Assembly: GCF_020682705.1 (NCBI RefSeq)
Contig: NZ_JAGTTN010000003.1
Location: 434,001 to 498,000 of the forward strand
Origin: Microbacterium allomyrinae
Lineage (GTDB): Bacteria; Actinomycetota; Actinomycetes; Actinomycetales; Microbacteriaceae
Reading direction: 5' to 3'
DNA length: 64,000 nucleotides
Shown: positions 8,708-17,314 of the stretch, one piece after another
Position numbering within the stretch: position 1 is the stretch's first letter
How the letters are laid out: the number at the start of each line of letters is the position of its first letter
Notes under the pieces: generated by a model
Database searches by the model: none
Told to the model about the DNA's origin: nothing
The model's input: only the letters and a program-made list of their open reading frames with translations
Program-made: the position numbers and the translations under genes

Positions 8708-9517
8708 TCAGGGCGCCCTGTCAGCCGGCGGTTCGCTCTCGCGCGGCGACTGGACGCGCGACAGCAGCGAGGGGAGCCGTTCGGCGAGGTCGGCCAGAGC
8801 CGTGGCGGCCGCCGATATCGTCGCCGCGGTCGACGCCACGGCGGGCGAGCCCGCGGGAGCGCCGTGCACCCCGGCCTGCCGTTCGGCGTCGAGGAGAGCG
8901 GTCTCGAGCGCGCGCACCGCGACGCGGTACTCGGCGAACTGCTCGGGGGTCACGCGGTCGCGGAGCAGCGGTCGCCGCACCAGCGCCTCGCGCTGCGCCC
9001 GCAGGAAGACGACAGTCGCGGGATGGCGCGTATCGGTCATCTGCGGGAAGGCCAGCGCCTTGTCGACATCGGTCTCGTACGAGAGCCACCGGGCGTTGAC
9101 GGCGTCGTGCACGGCCGAGAGGCGGTCGATCGGGAGCGGCGTTCCGGATGCCGCGGCGCGGTACTGCGAGTACCCCGCCTTCACACGCGAACGGCTCGCG
9201 CGCAGCTCCAGCGACGCGGACTTCTCCCCTTGCTTCGCGGCCTGCAGTTCGCGTCGGGCATCTGCCGCCGGCGTCGCGGCGGCCGCGGCCCCGCGCGACT
9301 TCGCCGAGAGCACGTCTGCCTGAGCGGTGCGCACCCGCGCCTTCGCGGCGACGAGTGCACGGTAGGCGAGGGACTCCTCATGCCGGGCGGCGTCGAGCTC
9401 GAGCCGTCGGGCACGGCGGGTGCGGGTCGTCAGGCCGGCATAGGTCGCCGCTCCGGCGCCGACGGCTGCCGGAGCGATCCACCACCAGCCGGTCAGCACG
9501 ACCAGGATCGGCTCCAC
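8708..9517 (-). CDS. Uncharacterised membrane-anchored protein, paralogue B
   Basis: A 269-residue paralogue of the gene just downstream. It has a hydrophobic anchor at about 5-28, a basic patch (RTRRARRLE), a long Ala/Lys/Arg/Glu-rich segment likely forming coiled coil at 40-120, and the shared helical block at 135-215 (HDAVNARWLSYETDV, FPQMTDTR). It lacks the proline-rich tail of paralogue A. The start GTG 9517 lies 6 nt after TAGCAT, the same leaderless architecture as its partner, so promoter and gene were probably duplicated together. No family is recognised. Confidence 0.75.
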   Translation of the reverse strand: MEPILVVLTGWWWIAPAAVGAGAATYAGLTTRTRRARRLELDAARHEESLAYRALVAAKARVRTAQADVLSAKSRGAAAAATPAADARRELQAAKQGEKSASLELRASRSRVKAGYSQYRAAASGTPLPIDRLSAVHDAVNARWLSYETDVDKALAFPQMTDTRHPATVVFLRAQREALVRRPLLRDRVTPEQFAEYRVAVRALETALLDAERQAGVHGAPAGSPAVASTAATISAAATALADLAERLPSLLSRVQSPRESEPPADRAP

Positions 9518-9523
9518 CCTGCA

Positions 9524-9529
9524 ATGCTA
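9524..9529 (-). promoter_or_regulatory. Leaderless -10 box (TAGCAT), paralogue B
   Basis: TAGCAT on the minus strand is 6 nt before GTG 9517, matching the arrangement of the paralogous downstream gene. Confidence 0.5.
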
Positions 9530-9600
9530 ACCGCGTGCGGCCGAATCGGCTCGGGGTTCGGTGACCCGACCCGCGGGCGCAAGTGCCAGGGGCGGGAGCG

Positions 9601-9777
9601 TCAGACGCCGCCGATCTCCATCGACCCGCCGCCGCGGCGGCGATCGGTGGCCTCGTACACGGGGATTCCGGGGCCTTCTCCGGGTTCGCCGGGACGCGCC
9701 CGGCGTGATTCGTAGGTCTCGACCTCGGGGCGGAAGAACCGCCTGACCCGGATCCAGATCGACCGCTTCTCGCTCAT
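9601..9777 (-). CDS. Small basic protein, 58 aa, unknown function
   Basis: Reads MSEKRSIWIRVRRFFRPEVE and ends SMEIGGV. The N-terminal 20 residues form a basic amphipathic helix, and the middle is Arg/Gly/Pro-rich. Codons favour G or C at the third position, and GGAGGC lies upstream of ATG 9777 (9 nt). It lies between the paralogue pair and another small gene, all on the minus strand. No family is recognised; the helix suggests membrane or nucleic-acid contact. Confidence 0.55.
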   Translation of the reverse strand: MSEKRSIWIRVRRFFRPEVETYESRRARPGEPGEGPGIPVYEATDRRRGGGSMEIGGV

Positions 9778-9814
9778 GAGAGCCTCCTGGTGCGAGGCTA
9801 CCCCACCGGCGCGG

Positions 9815-9952
9815 TCAGCCGAAGAGGAGCGCGAAGACGGTGGCGCCGCCGCCGACCAGGATGAGAGCGACGATCGTCACCCACGCGGTGATCTTGACAC
9901 GCCGCTGACGGGTGTCGTTGAAACCGCTGTACTCGTCCTCTTCGGCAGCCAT
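9815..9952 (-). CDS. Small single-span membrane protein, 45 aa
   Basis: Begins MAAEEDEYSGFNDTRQRR and continues into one hydrophobic helix at about residues 21-44, ending LLFG. The acidic N-terminus followed by a basic flank suggests the N-terminus faces the cytosol. A TAGGAT box lies 7 nt upstream of the ATG, inside the last codons of purL, so it can be expressed on its own leaderless mRNA. Function is unknown. Reading frame, GC3 and promoter all support it as real. Confidence 0.6.
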   Translation of the reverse strand: MAAEEDEYSGFNDTRQRRVKITAWVTIVALILVGGGATVFALLFG

Positions 9953-9959
9953 ACGAGCA

Positions 9960-9965
9960 ATCCTA
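9960..9965 (-). promoter_or_regulatory. Leaderless -10 box (TAGGAT) for 45-aa protein
   Basis: TAGGAT on the minus strand overlaps the purL stop codon and lies 7 nt before ATG 9952. Confidence 0.45.
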
Positions 9966-12296
9966 GGCGGCGGGTTCCGACACCGTCGCGCCGAACGCGG
10001 CGGGCAGCGTCGAGGTCGACAGGTCGCGCAGCTCGGCGAGCGGCACCGTGAAGACGCCCTGCACCTCGAGTGCGGGGGCGTCGCCGTCGGCGGCGGAGTC
10101 GGTCACGCCGATGCGCAGCACCGGGTAGCCGCGGCCTTCGCAGAGCCCGCGGAACTTCACATCGTCTTCGCGCGGCACCGTGACGATCACGCGGCCGGTG
10201 GACTCCGAGAACAGCGCGGTGGCGGCATCCACCCCGTCGCGCTCCTGGATCTCGTTCAGCCACACACGCGCGCCGATGCCGAAGCGCATGACCGACTCGG
10301 CGAGGGACTGCGCCAGACCGCCGGACGAGAGGTCGTGCGCCGACGAGATGAGCGACTGCTGGGAACCGGCGTGGATGAGGTCGGCGAGCTTCTTCTCCTG
10401 GCCGAGGTCGACGGCCGGAGGGCGACCGCCGAGGTGGCCGTGGATCGTGCCCGCCCACTGCGAGCCCGACAGCTCGGTCGACGTCACACCCAGCAGGTAG
10501 ATGTTCTCGCCGGGATCCTGCCAGCCGGACGGGATGCGGTGCGCGACGTCGTCGATGATGCCCAGAACGCCGACCACGGGGGTCGGGAAGATCGGCTGGT
10601 CGCCGGTCTGGTTGTAGAACGAGACATTGCCGCCCGTGACGGGCACGCCCAGCTCGAGGCATCCGTCCGACAGGCCGTCGACGGCCTGCGAGAACTGCCA
10701 CATGACCTCGGGGTTCTCGGGCGAGCCGAAGTTGAGGCAGTCGGTGACCGCGGTCGGCACCGCGCCCGTGACGGCGACGTTGCGGTACGCCTCGGCGAGG
10801 GCGAGCTTCGCACCCTGGTACGGGTCGAGCTGGCAGTAGCGGCTGTTGCAGTCGGTCGCGATCGCGAAACCGAGGCCGGAGTGCTCGTCGACGCGGATCA
10901 TGCCGGCGTCGTCGGGGAAGGACAGCGCCGTGTTGCCCATGACGTAGTAGTCGTACTGGTTGGTCACCCACGCCGTGTCGGCGAGGTTCGGGCTCGCGAC
11001 CAGCTGCGTGAACTGGCGGCGGAGCGTATCGGGGTCGAGATCGCGGGGAAGAGCGGATGCCGAGTCCTCGCGGAGAGCGTCGATCCAGGTCGGGTACGCC
11101 ACGGGGCGCTCATAGACCGGGCCGTCGACCGCGACCGTCGACGGGTCGACGTTCACGATCTCTTCGCCGTGCCAGAAGATCTGGAGGCGCCCATCGCCGG
11201 TGACCTCGCCGAGGACGCTCGTCTCGACATCCCACTTGCCGACCACGGCGAGGAAGGCATCGAGCTTCTCGGGAGCCACGATCGCCATCATGCGCTCCTG
11301 GCTCTCGCTCATCAGGATCTCTTCGGGCGTGAGCGTGGGGTCGCGCAGCAGCACGTTCTCGAGGTCGACGCGCATGCCCGAGCCGCCGTTGGCCGCGAGC
11401 TCGGATGTCGCGCACGAGATTCCGGCGGCACCGAGGTCCTGGATGGCCTCGACGAGCTCGCCCTGGTAGAGCTCCAGGCAGCACTCGATGAGCACCTTCT
11501 CGGCGAACGGGTCGCCGACCTGCACCGCGGGGCGCTTGGTCGGGCCGCCGTCGGCGAACGTGTCGGAGGCGAGGATGGATGCCCCGCCGATGCCGTCGCC
11601 GCCGGTGCGCGCGCCGAACAGCACGACCTTGTTGCCGGCACCGGTCGCGTTGGCGAGCTTGAGGTCCTCGTGGCGGAGGACCCCGACCGCGAGGGCATTG
11701 ACGAGCGGGTTGCCCTGGTACACCGAGTCGAACACGGTCTCGCCGCCGATGTTGGGCAGGCCCAGGCAGTTGCCGTAGAACGAGATGCCGCTCGTCACGC
11801 CGTGCACGACGCGGGCGGTGTCGGGGTGGTCGATCGCGCCGAAGCGGAGCTGGTCCATGATCGCGACCGGGCGTGCGCCCATCGAGATGATGTCGCGGAC
11901 GATGCCGCCCACGCCCGTCGCGGCGCCCTGGAACGGCTCGATGTAGCTCGGGTGGTTGTGCGACTCGACCTTGAAGGTGACCGCCCAGCCCTCGCCGATG
12001 TCGACGACGCCGGCGTTCTGGCCCATGCCCACCATGAGGCGGGTCTTCATCTCGTCGGAGACCTTCTCGCCGAACTTGCGGAGGTAGATCTTGCTCGACT
12101 TGTAGGAGCAGTGCTCGCTCCACATCACCGAGTACATCGCCAGCTCGCCCGAGGTGGGGCGGCGGCCGAGGATCTCGCGGATCTTGTCGTACTCGTCGGG
12201 CTTGAGTCCGAGCGCCGCGTACGGCTGCTCCTTCTCAGGGGTGGCCTCGGCGTTCGAGACGGTGTCGGCGAGGCTGTGCGAAGCGGGGGTGGTCAC
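9963..12296 (-). CDS. purL: Phosphoribosylformylglycinamidine synthase subunit PurL
   Basis: Catalytic ATP-binding subunit of the small-type FGAM synthase, which converts FGAR to FGAM with glutamine-derived ammonia in de novo purine synthesis. It needs PurQ and PurS. From GTG 12296 the protein has 777 residues, the usual size for small PurL. It carries the HCSYKSSK motif near residue 62, [15 protein letters not shown] in the central AIRS-like half and [10 protein letters not shown] in the second half. The longer frame to 12425 includes promoter-like sequence and is rejected. purS-purQ lie about 45 kb away in this window. A minus-strand TAGGAT at 12336-12341 may be its -10. Confidence 0.95.
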   Translation of the reverse strand: MTTPASHSLADTVSNAEATPEKEQPYAALGLKPDEYDKIREILGRRPTSGELAMYSVMWSEHCSYKSSKIYLRKFGEKVSDEMKTRLMVGMGQNAGVVDIGEGWAVTFKVESHNHPSYIEPFQGAATGVGGIVRDIISMGARPVAIMDQLRFGAIDHPDTARVVHGVTSGISFYGNCLGLPNIGGETVFDSVYQGNPLVNALAVGVLRHEDLKLANATGAGNKVVLFGARTGGDGIGGASILASDTFADGGPTKRPAVQVGDPFAEKVLIECCLELYQGELVEAIQDLGAAGISCATSELAANGGSGMRVDLENVLLRDPTLTPEEILMSESQERMMAIVAPEKLDAFLAVVGKWDVETSVLGEVTGDGRLQIFWHGEEIVNVDPSTVAVDGPVYERPVAYPTWIDALREDSASALPRDLDPDTLRRQFTQLVASPNLADTAWVTNQYDYYVMGNTALSFPDDAGMIRVDEHSGLGFAIATDCNSRYCQLDPYQGAKLALAEAYRNVAVTGAVPTAVTDCLNFGSPENPEVMWQFSQAVDGLSDGCLELGVPVTGGNVSFYNQTGDQPIFPTPVVGVLGIIDDVAHRIPSGWQDPGENIYLLGVTSTELSGSQWAGTIHGHLGGRPPAVDLGQEKKLADLIHAGSQQSLISSAHDLSSGGLAQSLAESVMRFGIGARVWLNEIQERDGVDAATALFSESTGRVIVTVPREDDVKFRGLCEGRGYPVLRIGVTDSAADGDAPALEVQGVFTVPLAELRDLSTSTLPAAFGATVSEPAA

Positions 12297-12428
12297 GCGG
12301 CTGAACTCCAGAGAACGAGGGATGCCGGACCGCTCAATCCTACTTGGCCCGATCGGTTCCGGTCGGGCGCCTCGGAACGGGACTCCGGCGAGGTCGACGA
12401 GACGGTTGACATCGGGGCGCGGCATCCG

Positions 12429-12453
12429 TAATCTACAACCAAATGGTTGTAGA
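12429..12453 (+). promoter_or_regulatory. Leaderless promoter and palindromic operator overlapping the ArsR start codon
   Basis: TAATCT (12429-12434) sits 8 nt before ATG 12443. An inverted repeat with 10-bp arms around AA, TCTACAACCA-AA-TGGTTGTAGA (12432-12453), covers the start codon. A bound repressor would block both initiation of transcription and the coding start. This pattern fits autoregulation by the ArsR-type protein it precedes. Confidence 0.7.
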
Positions 12454-12859
12454 AATTGGGCTCACAGATGACGAGATCGATCGCGTGTTCCACGCGCTCG
12501 CCACGGCGACGCGGCGAGACATCCTGCGCCGCACGATCGAGCACGAGCAGTCCGTCTCGTCGCTGGCCCGCGAGTACGACATGTCGTTCGCTGCCGTGCA
12601 GAAGCACGTCGCGGTCCTGGAGGCCGCGCACCTCATCGTCAAGCGCGCCGAAGGCCGCGAGCGACTCGTCCGAGCGGACCCGGCGATGATCGCCCGGGCC
12701 CGCGCGCTGCTCGCGCGGTACGAGGAGCTCTGGCGCTCCCGCATCGACCGGCTCGACGCGCTGCTCGCCGAGCCGGCCGCACCCGGCCCCGCCGAGGCAT
12801 CCGGAACCACCCCCGCGACAACCGAACGACCCGACAGCACCGACACAGAAGGAGTATGA
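12443..12859 (+). CDS. ArsR-type winged-helix regulator
   Basis: A 138-residue repressor-like protein with a winged helix over about residues 8-85; [18 protein letters not shown] is the recognition helix region. There are no metal-binding cysteines, so it belongs to the non-metal ArsR proteins that commonly pair with SRPBCC genes. The tail after 110 is Pro/Thr/Ala-rich. It lies 1 nt from the SRPBCC gene, and GAAGGAG within its 3' end serves that gene. The palindrome over its start codon implies autoregulation; the inducer is unknown. Confidence 0.88.
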   Translation: MVVEIGLTDDEIDRVFHALATATRRDILRRTIEHEQSVSSLAREYDMSFAAVQKHVAVLEAAHLIVKRAEGRERLVRADPAMIARARALLARYEELWRSRIDRLDALLAEPAAPGPAEASGTTPATTERPDSTDTEGV

Positions 12860-12860
12860 G

Positions 12861-13841
12861 ATGCCCGTCACCGATGTCACCACCGATCCCGAAGCGCTCA
12901 CCATGACGCTCACGGCGGAGTTCGCCGCACCCGTCGAGCGGCTGTGGGACGCCTTCACCGACCCGCGCCAGTTGGAGCGATTCTGGGGCCCTCCCGGGTG
13001 GCCTGCCACGTTCACGACCTTCGACCTCGAGCCGGGCGGCCGCGCGATCTACCACATGACCAGCCCGCAGGGTGAGAAGTCGTACGGGTCGTGGGAGTTC
13101 CTCTCCGTGACGGCGCCCACCGGCTTCGAGGTTCTCGACGCGTTCGCGGACGAACACGGCACGCCGAACGCCGATCTGCCGGTGTCGCGCATGGTGTTCA
13201 GCTTCGACGCCGCCCCCGGCGGCTCCCAGCTGAGCAATGTCACGCACTTCTCCTCCGCCGAGGCGCTCGAGCAGGTCGTCGGGATGGGCATGGTGGAGGG
13301 CGCGACGATGGCCATGAACCAGCTCGACCGGGTGCTGCAGGGCCTGCGCGAATACGCGGGCGGCAAGGGGACCCAGACCGAGATCCTCGACGACACCCAC
13401 GTGCGGATCACCCGCCTCATCGACGGACCGATCGACCTCGTGTGGCGCGCCCACCAGGAGCCCGAGCTGCTCGAGAAATGGATGCTCGGCCCCGACGGCT
13501 GGCGCCTGGCGGTCTGCGAGGTCGACCCCGCCGTCGGCGGTCGCTACCGCTATGTGTGGGAGCCCACCGACCCGGCGCACGGCGAGGGATTCGGGTTCGA
13601 GGGCGAGACCCTGCTGTCGGAGGCGCCGCGCCGTGCCGTCACGACCGAGCACATGACCGGCACCGAGTATCCGTCCACGCTCAACGACCTCACCCTGTAC
13701 GAAGAGGACGGCGCGACGCTCATCACGTTGCTGATCGAGTACCCCGACAAGGACACGCGCGACATGGTCCTCGCCACCGGCATGACCGAGGGCATGGAGA
13801 CCAGCTATGCGCGCCTGGAGGGTGTGCTCGCCGCGGTGTGA
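12861..13841 (+). CDS. Tandem SRPBCC (AHSA1-like) domain protein
   Basis: A 326-residue protein built from two SRPBCC/AHSA1 domains, about 10-160 and 175-326. Each starts with the family pattern of AAPVERLWDAFTDPRQLERFW (domain 1) or GPIDLVWRAHQEPELLEKW (domain 2, near 180). The fold makes a hydrophobic cavity for small lipophilic ligands. It is translationally close to the ArsR-type regulator and is presumably repressed by it. Proteins of this class are often annotated as toxin or xenobiotic responsive, but no ligand is indicated here. Confidence 0.88.
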   Translation: MPVTDVTTDPEALTMTLTAEFAAPVERLWDAFTDPRQLERFWGPPGWPATFTTFDLEPGGRAIYHMTSPQGEKSYGSWEFLSVTAPTGFEVLDAFADEHGTPNADLPVSRMVFSFDAAPGGSQLSNVTHFSSAEALEQVVGMGMVEGATMAMNQLDRVLQGLREYAGGKGTQTEILDDTHVRITRLIDGPIDLVWRAHQEPELLEKWMLGPDGWRLAVCEVDPAVGGRYRYVWEPTDPAHGEGFGFEGETLLSEAPRRAVTTEHMTGTEYPSTLNDLTLYEEDGATLITLLIEYPDKDTRDMVLATGMTEGMETSYARLEGVLAAV

Positions 13842-13861
13842 GAGGCCGGGACGCGTGCAGA

Positions 13862-13896
13862 AAGGGGGACGGATGCCGGCGGCATCCGTCCCCCTT
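13862..13896. terminator. Strong bidirectional hairpin terminator
   Basis: A perfect 16-bp stem (AAGGGGGACGGATGCC and its complement) around a 3-nt GGC loop lies between the convergent SRPBCC and desaturase genes. The outer A and T tracts are short. It suits termination from both sides. Confidence 0.75.
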
Positions 13897-13903
13897 CACG
13901 CAT

Positions 13904-14917
13904 TCAGACGCTGCGGAACCTGTTGACCATCGGGCAGTCGAACGGGTCGCGGGCGGCGAGGCCGACCCGGTTGAGGTAGGCGATGACGATGCCGTACGAC
14001 TGCAGCAGGCCGGTCTCGGTGTAGGGCACGCCGCGCGTGCGGCACTGCTCCATCACGATGCTGCGCGCCTGCGAGAGGTACGGGCGGGCCATGCTCGGGA
14101 ACAGGTGGTGCTCGACCTGGTAGTTCAGGCCGCCCATGAGCGCGGTGGCCCACCAGCCGCCACGGATGTTGCGCGAGGTGCGCACCTGCTTGGAGAAGAA
14201 GTCGAGCTTCGCGTCGGGCGCGATGATCGGCATGCCCTTGTGGTTCGGCGCGAACGAGGCTCCCATGTACACGCCGAAGACGGCCAGCTGCACACCGATG
14301 AACGCGAAGGCCATGCCGATCGGCAGCAGCAGGAAGATCGGCGTGAGGTACAGCGCGAACCGAAGCGCGATCAGGCTCAGCTCGACCCAGCGGCCCTTGA
14401 CCTCGTCGTCGCGGGAGAGGAGGTGCTTCAGCCCCTGGAAGTGCAGGTTGAGTCCCTCGAGAGTGAGCAGCGGGAAGAACAGCCAGCCCTGCTTGCGGGT
14501 GATCAGCGCGCCGAGGCGGTTCACCTTCGCGGCGTCCTCTTCGAGGAAGCGGATCGTGTCGACCTCGATGTCGGGATCCTTGCCGACGCGGTTGGGGTTC
14601 GCGTGGTGGCGGTTGTGCTTGGCATTCCACCAGGAGAGGCTGATGCCTACGATCCCGGCGGCGAGGATTCGTCCGAGGCGGTCGTTCGCGGGCCCCGAGG
14701 CGAGGATCTGGCGGTGGGCCGCCTCATGGGCGAGGAACGCGACCTGGGTGAACAGAATGCCCAGGGCGCCCGCCATGAGCAGCTGGTACCAGGTGTCGCC
14801 GAGCAGGATGAATCCGGTGATCACCCCGCCGAACGCCAGGAGGATCGCGACGCCGACGAGGGCGTAGAACCACTCCGCGCGGCGCAGCAGACCGGTCTCG
14901 CGAACGACCTGCGACAC
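13904..14917 (-). CDS. Membrane fatty acid desaturase
   Basis: A 337-residue di-iron acyl-lipid desaturase. The three histidine boxes are HEAAH (64-68), HNRHH (101-105) and QVEHH (267-271), with hydrophobic segments around 20-60, 85-97 and 185-220. It introduces a double bond into acyl chains at the membrane. The first canonical start is GTG 14917, but coding-quality sequence continues in frame for at least 36 codons upstream (to about 15025) with no ATG, GTG or TTG. The homologous TEVSQVVRETGLLRR segment normally lies inside the protein, so the N-terminus may begin further upstream at a rare codon. Confidence 0.88.
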   Translation of the reverse strand: MSQVVRETGLLRRAEWFYALVGVAILLAFGGVITGFILLGDTWYQLLMAGALGILFTQVAFLAHEAAHRQILASGPANDRLGRILAAGIVGISLSWWNAKHNRHHANPNRVGKDPDIEVDTIRFLEEDAAKVNRLGALITRKQGWLFFPLLTLEGLNLHFQGLKHLLSRDDEVKGRWVELSLIALRFALYLTPIFLLLPIGMAFAFIGVQLAVFGVYMGASFAPNHKGMPIIAPDAKLDFFSKQVRTSRNIRGGWWATALMGGLNYQVEHHLFPSMARPYLSQARSIVMEQCRTRGVPYTETGLLQSYGIVIAYLNRVGLAARDPFDCPMVNRFRSV

Positions 14918-15207
14918 CTCGGTGTACGCACGGGCGACCGGCGGGAAGGTCTCGGCACTCGCGTAGGTCTGGCGGATGGGGCCCAGGCGGGCCTGCGATG
15001 CGACTGCGGTGACGGTGGCGATGATCGCACCTACTCTGGGTCGGATGCCGGCCGCCTGGCCGACGCGGAGCCACAGGCGGGTGCCGATCGCTACGGCCTA
15101 CACTACGCATGCCCATATGGCGCTGCCGGCATGGATCAGGGCTTTCGGAGGGCTCTGCCAGCCGCCGTACGGCAGTTCCCGATCCCCGGTCCGGCCGCCG
15201 CCCCGCC

Positions 15208-15213
15208 TACGAT
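15208..15213 (+). promoter_or_regulatory. Leaderless -10 box (TACGAT) for TerC gene
   Basis: TACGAT ends 6 nt before GTG 15220, which selects this start over upstream in-frame codons. Confidence 0.5.
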
Positions 15214-15219
15214 GACTTC

Positions 15220-16125
15220 GTGGACTTCTCCTTCGCCTTCACGCCCGATCTGATCGCCGTGTTCCTGACGCTGTTCGTGCTGGAAGTGGTGCTGGGGGTC
15301 GACAACGTGATCTTCATCTCGATCCTCGCCTCGAAGCTCCCGAAGGAGCAGCAGGCGAGGGCGCGCAACCTCGGCCTCACGCTCGCGATGCTCATCCGTG
15401 TGGTGCTCGTGCTTTTCGCGGGTTGGATCATCACGCTCAAGGAGGACATCTTCGTCCTGTGGGGCTTCGGGTTCTCGTGGAAGGACCTCATCCTCATCGC
15501 GGGCGGTCTGTTCCTCGTCTACAAGGCCGTCACCGAGATCCACCACAAGCTCGAGGGCGCCGAGGAGGAGCACGGGTCGGGCAAGAAGATCGCGCAGGTG
15601 ACCTTCGCCTCGGTGATCACGCAGATCCTGCTGCTCGACATCGTGTTCTCGCTCGATTCCGTCATCACCGCCGTCGGCATGACCGAGAACCTGGTCGTCA
15701 TCATCACGGTCGTCGTGCTGTCGTTCGGCATCATGCTCTTCGCGTCGCGGTTCATCTTCACGTTCGTGAACAAGCATCCGACGGTCAAGATGCTCGCACT
15801 GTCGTTCCTCCTCCTCATCGGCGTGTTCCTCGTCGCCGAGGGCTTCGGAGTCCACATCGACAAGGCCCTCATCTACGCGCCGATGGCGTTCGCGATCATC
15901 GTCGAGGCGCTGAACCTCGCGTACGCCGCCCGCAAGGCCAAGCGCGAGAACATCCGTCAGCAGGCAGTGCAGCTGCGCCCGCAGTACCCCGACGTCGACG
16001 AGTCGGTGGCCGTCGCCGCGGCGCTGTCGGGTGGGGCGAGCGGCGGCTCGGTCGGCCTGTCGAGCAAGCCCGTGGCGGGGGATGCCGCGCCCGGCGCCGA
16101 CGAGGAGCGCCACGGGCTCGGCTGA
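15220..16125 (+). CDS. TerC-family integral membrane protein
   Basis: A 301-residue polytopic protein of the TerC/Alx family, linked in other bacteria to metal (manganese) export and to metalation of exported proteins. The conserved acidic membrane motifs are visible as LGVDNVIFISIL near residue 25 and FSLDSVITAVG near 145. About seven hydrophobic segments end near residue 240, followed by a Gly/Ala/Ser-rich cytoplasmic tail. GTG 15220 is chosen because the upstream extension is Arg-rich and non-hydrophobic and because of the -10 box. The gene converges on the AbiEi/DUF559-like gene. Confidence 0.88.
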   Translation: MDFSFAFTPDLIAVFLTLFVLEVVLGVDNVIFISILASKLPKEQQARARNLGLTLAMLIRVVLVLFAGWIITLKEDIFVLWGFGFSWKDLILIAGGLFLVYKAVTEIHHKLEGAEEEHGSGKKIAQVTFASVITQILLLDIVFSLDSVITAVGMTENLVVIITVVVLSFGIMLFASRFIFTFVNKHPTVKMLALSFLLLIGVFLVAEGFGVHIDKALIYAPMAFAIIVEALNLAYAARKAKRENIRQQAVQLRPQYPDVDESVAVAAALSGGASGGSVGLSSKPVAGDAAPGADEERHGLG

Positions 16126-16169
16126 GCCCGGGCTGCAGCATCCGTCCCCTTCGTCGTCGCTTCTGGTAC

Positions 16170-16231
16170 GTGCGCCAATTTCCTGCGAGTGCGGCGTCGC
16201 GCGACGCCGCACTCGCAGGAAACTGCCGCAC
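16170..16231. repeat. 62-bp palindromic repeat, copy 1
   Basis: The central 44 bp (16179-16222) form a perfect inverted repeat with 22-bp arms and no loop: TTTCCTGCGAGTGCGGCGTC and onward to its complement. The flanks GTGCGCCAA and ACTGCCGCAC pair imperfectly. Related 62-bp copies lie at 17315, 32500 and 55829. This copy sits between the convergent terC and AbiEi/DUF559-like genes. Confidence 0.85.
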
Positions 16232-16264
16232 AGCCCGCACAGACCGCGCTGACGGATGCTCGGC

Positions 16265-17224
16265 TCAGCGTCCGGGACGCGGCATCGAAGTCGGCAGGCC
16301 GGCGCCGTGGAGGATGTCATAGAGCTGCCGCGGTGCCTTGAGCGCCGGCACGCGCCAGCGGGAGAAGGCTGACACCTGACGACGCAGATCGTCCTCTCGG
16401 TCCTTCTCGTCGAGCAGCACCTGCTCGGGAGCGCGCCCCTTTCGCAGGGCGGGATCGCGGTACTTTCCGGCGCCGTCGAACTCGCCGATGTGCCGATGCT
16501 CCCGCCAGAAGAAGTCCGTGAACGCGTCACGTCCGTTGCTCAAGACGAAGCGCGCCTGAAGCTCGGGTGCCGGAAAGCCCATCGCCGAGATGAGCACCCT
16601 GCTCTCCGACTCGCGCACGCTGTCGGCCAGAGAGGATGCGAAATCAGCCGCCCGCACGGCACGCCCGGCTCCGCGGCCGGTGCGGGAGTGAGCAGCCTCG
16701 ACCAGTGCGCCGCTCGCCACGAGCGCTCCGCCCGTGCGGCGGTTCCAGAGAGCCTGATCCACCACCGCGACCGCCTCGACGAAGCGCAGCGCCGCCGCCA
16801 GGTCGACGGCGGTCTGCAGCGGCGTCGCCACGCGGTGTCGGCCCCACGACCAGGTCTCGACGTCGTCGATGCGGGTGTGGCGGCGGATGCCTCCGCTCGA
16901 GCGCCCGCCCGAGGCATCCGCGATGCTCAGGTCGATCGCCGCCGGCCAGCGCCCCAGGATGTCGATGCCGTGCAGCGCTGCCGCCGCCCAGTGCGAGTAG
17001 ACCTGTTCGGACCTCGCCCGCGCTCCGGACTCCCAGACGAGCTGTGCATGGCGGGCCATCGGCGTGAGCCGCTCCCACTCGCGGCGGTCGGTGTAGACGC
17101 CAGGCGCGATGCGGGTGATGTCGCCGCGCGTGATCCGCGCGCGCAGACGCCGGTCGTTCACGGGTTCGCCGTCGTTCTCGCGTCGGCGGAACACGGTCGT
17201 CAGCGGGGAATCGAGGAGCCACAT
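16265..17224 (-). CDS. AbiEi-type winged helix plus DUF559-like nuclease-fold protein
   Basis: A 319-residue protein. The N-terminal part (about 20-110) resembles AbiEi-type winged-helix antitoxin proteins (ARITRGDITRIAPGVY). The C-terminal part carries a DUF559/Vsr-like PD-(D/E)XK pattern: DFFW with Asp237, EFDG with Glu248/Asp250, and EKDRE with Glu273-Lys274. A DNA-cleaving or DNA-binding role is inferred from the fold pattern only. No toxin partner is adjacent. The start is ATG 17224; the frame upstream runs through repeat DNA. It is bracketed by two copies of the 62-bp palindrome, which is unusual. Confidence 0.75.
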   Translation of the reverse strand: MWLLDSPLTTVFRRRENDGEPVNDRRLRARITRGDITRIAPGVYTDRREWERLTPMARHAQLVWESGARARSEQVYSHWAAAALHGIDILGRWPAAIDLSIADASGGRSSGGIRRHTRIDDVETWSWGRHRVATPLQTAVDLAAALRFVEAVAVVDQALWNRRTGGALVASGALVEAAHSRTGRGAGRAVRAADFASSLADSVRESESRVLISAMGFPAPELQARFVLSNGRDAFTDFFWREHRHIGEFDGAGKYRDPALRKGRAPEQVLLDEKDREDDLRRQVSAFSRWRVPALKAPRQLYDILHGAGLPTSMPRPGR

Positions 17225-17314
17225 GGGTCGAGCCTGCGGCCTCGATGGCGCAGACTCGCGGCCGGTTCGGCGCTCGGTGGACAGGTCCACCCGGGGTGGT
17301 CTTGTGGAGGACTC

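Noticed and set aside
16265..17224. RAYT-type HUH transposase between palindromes
   Set aside because: The only His-x-His is EHRH, with Arg in the middle and no following Tyr motif; the PD-(D/E)XK-like pattern fits better.
16200..17224. Toxin-antitoxin pair with the AbiEi-like gene
   Set aside because: No AbiEii-type nucleotidyltransferase toxin or other small partner ORF is next to it.
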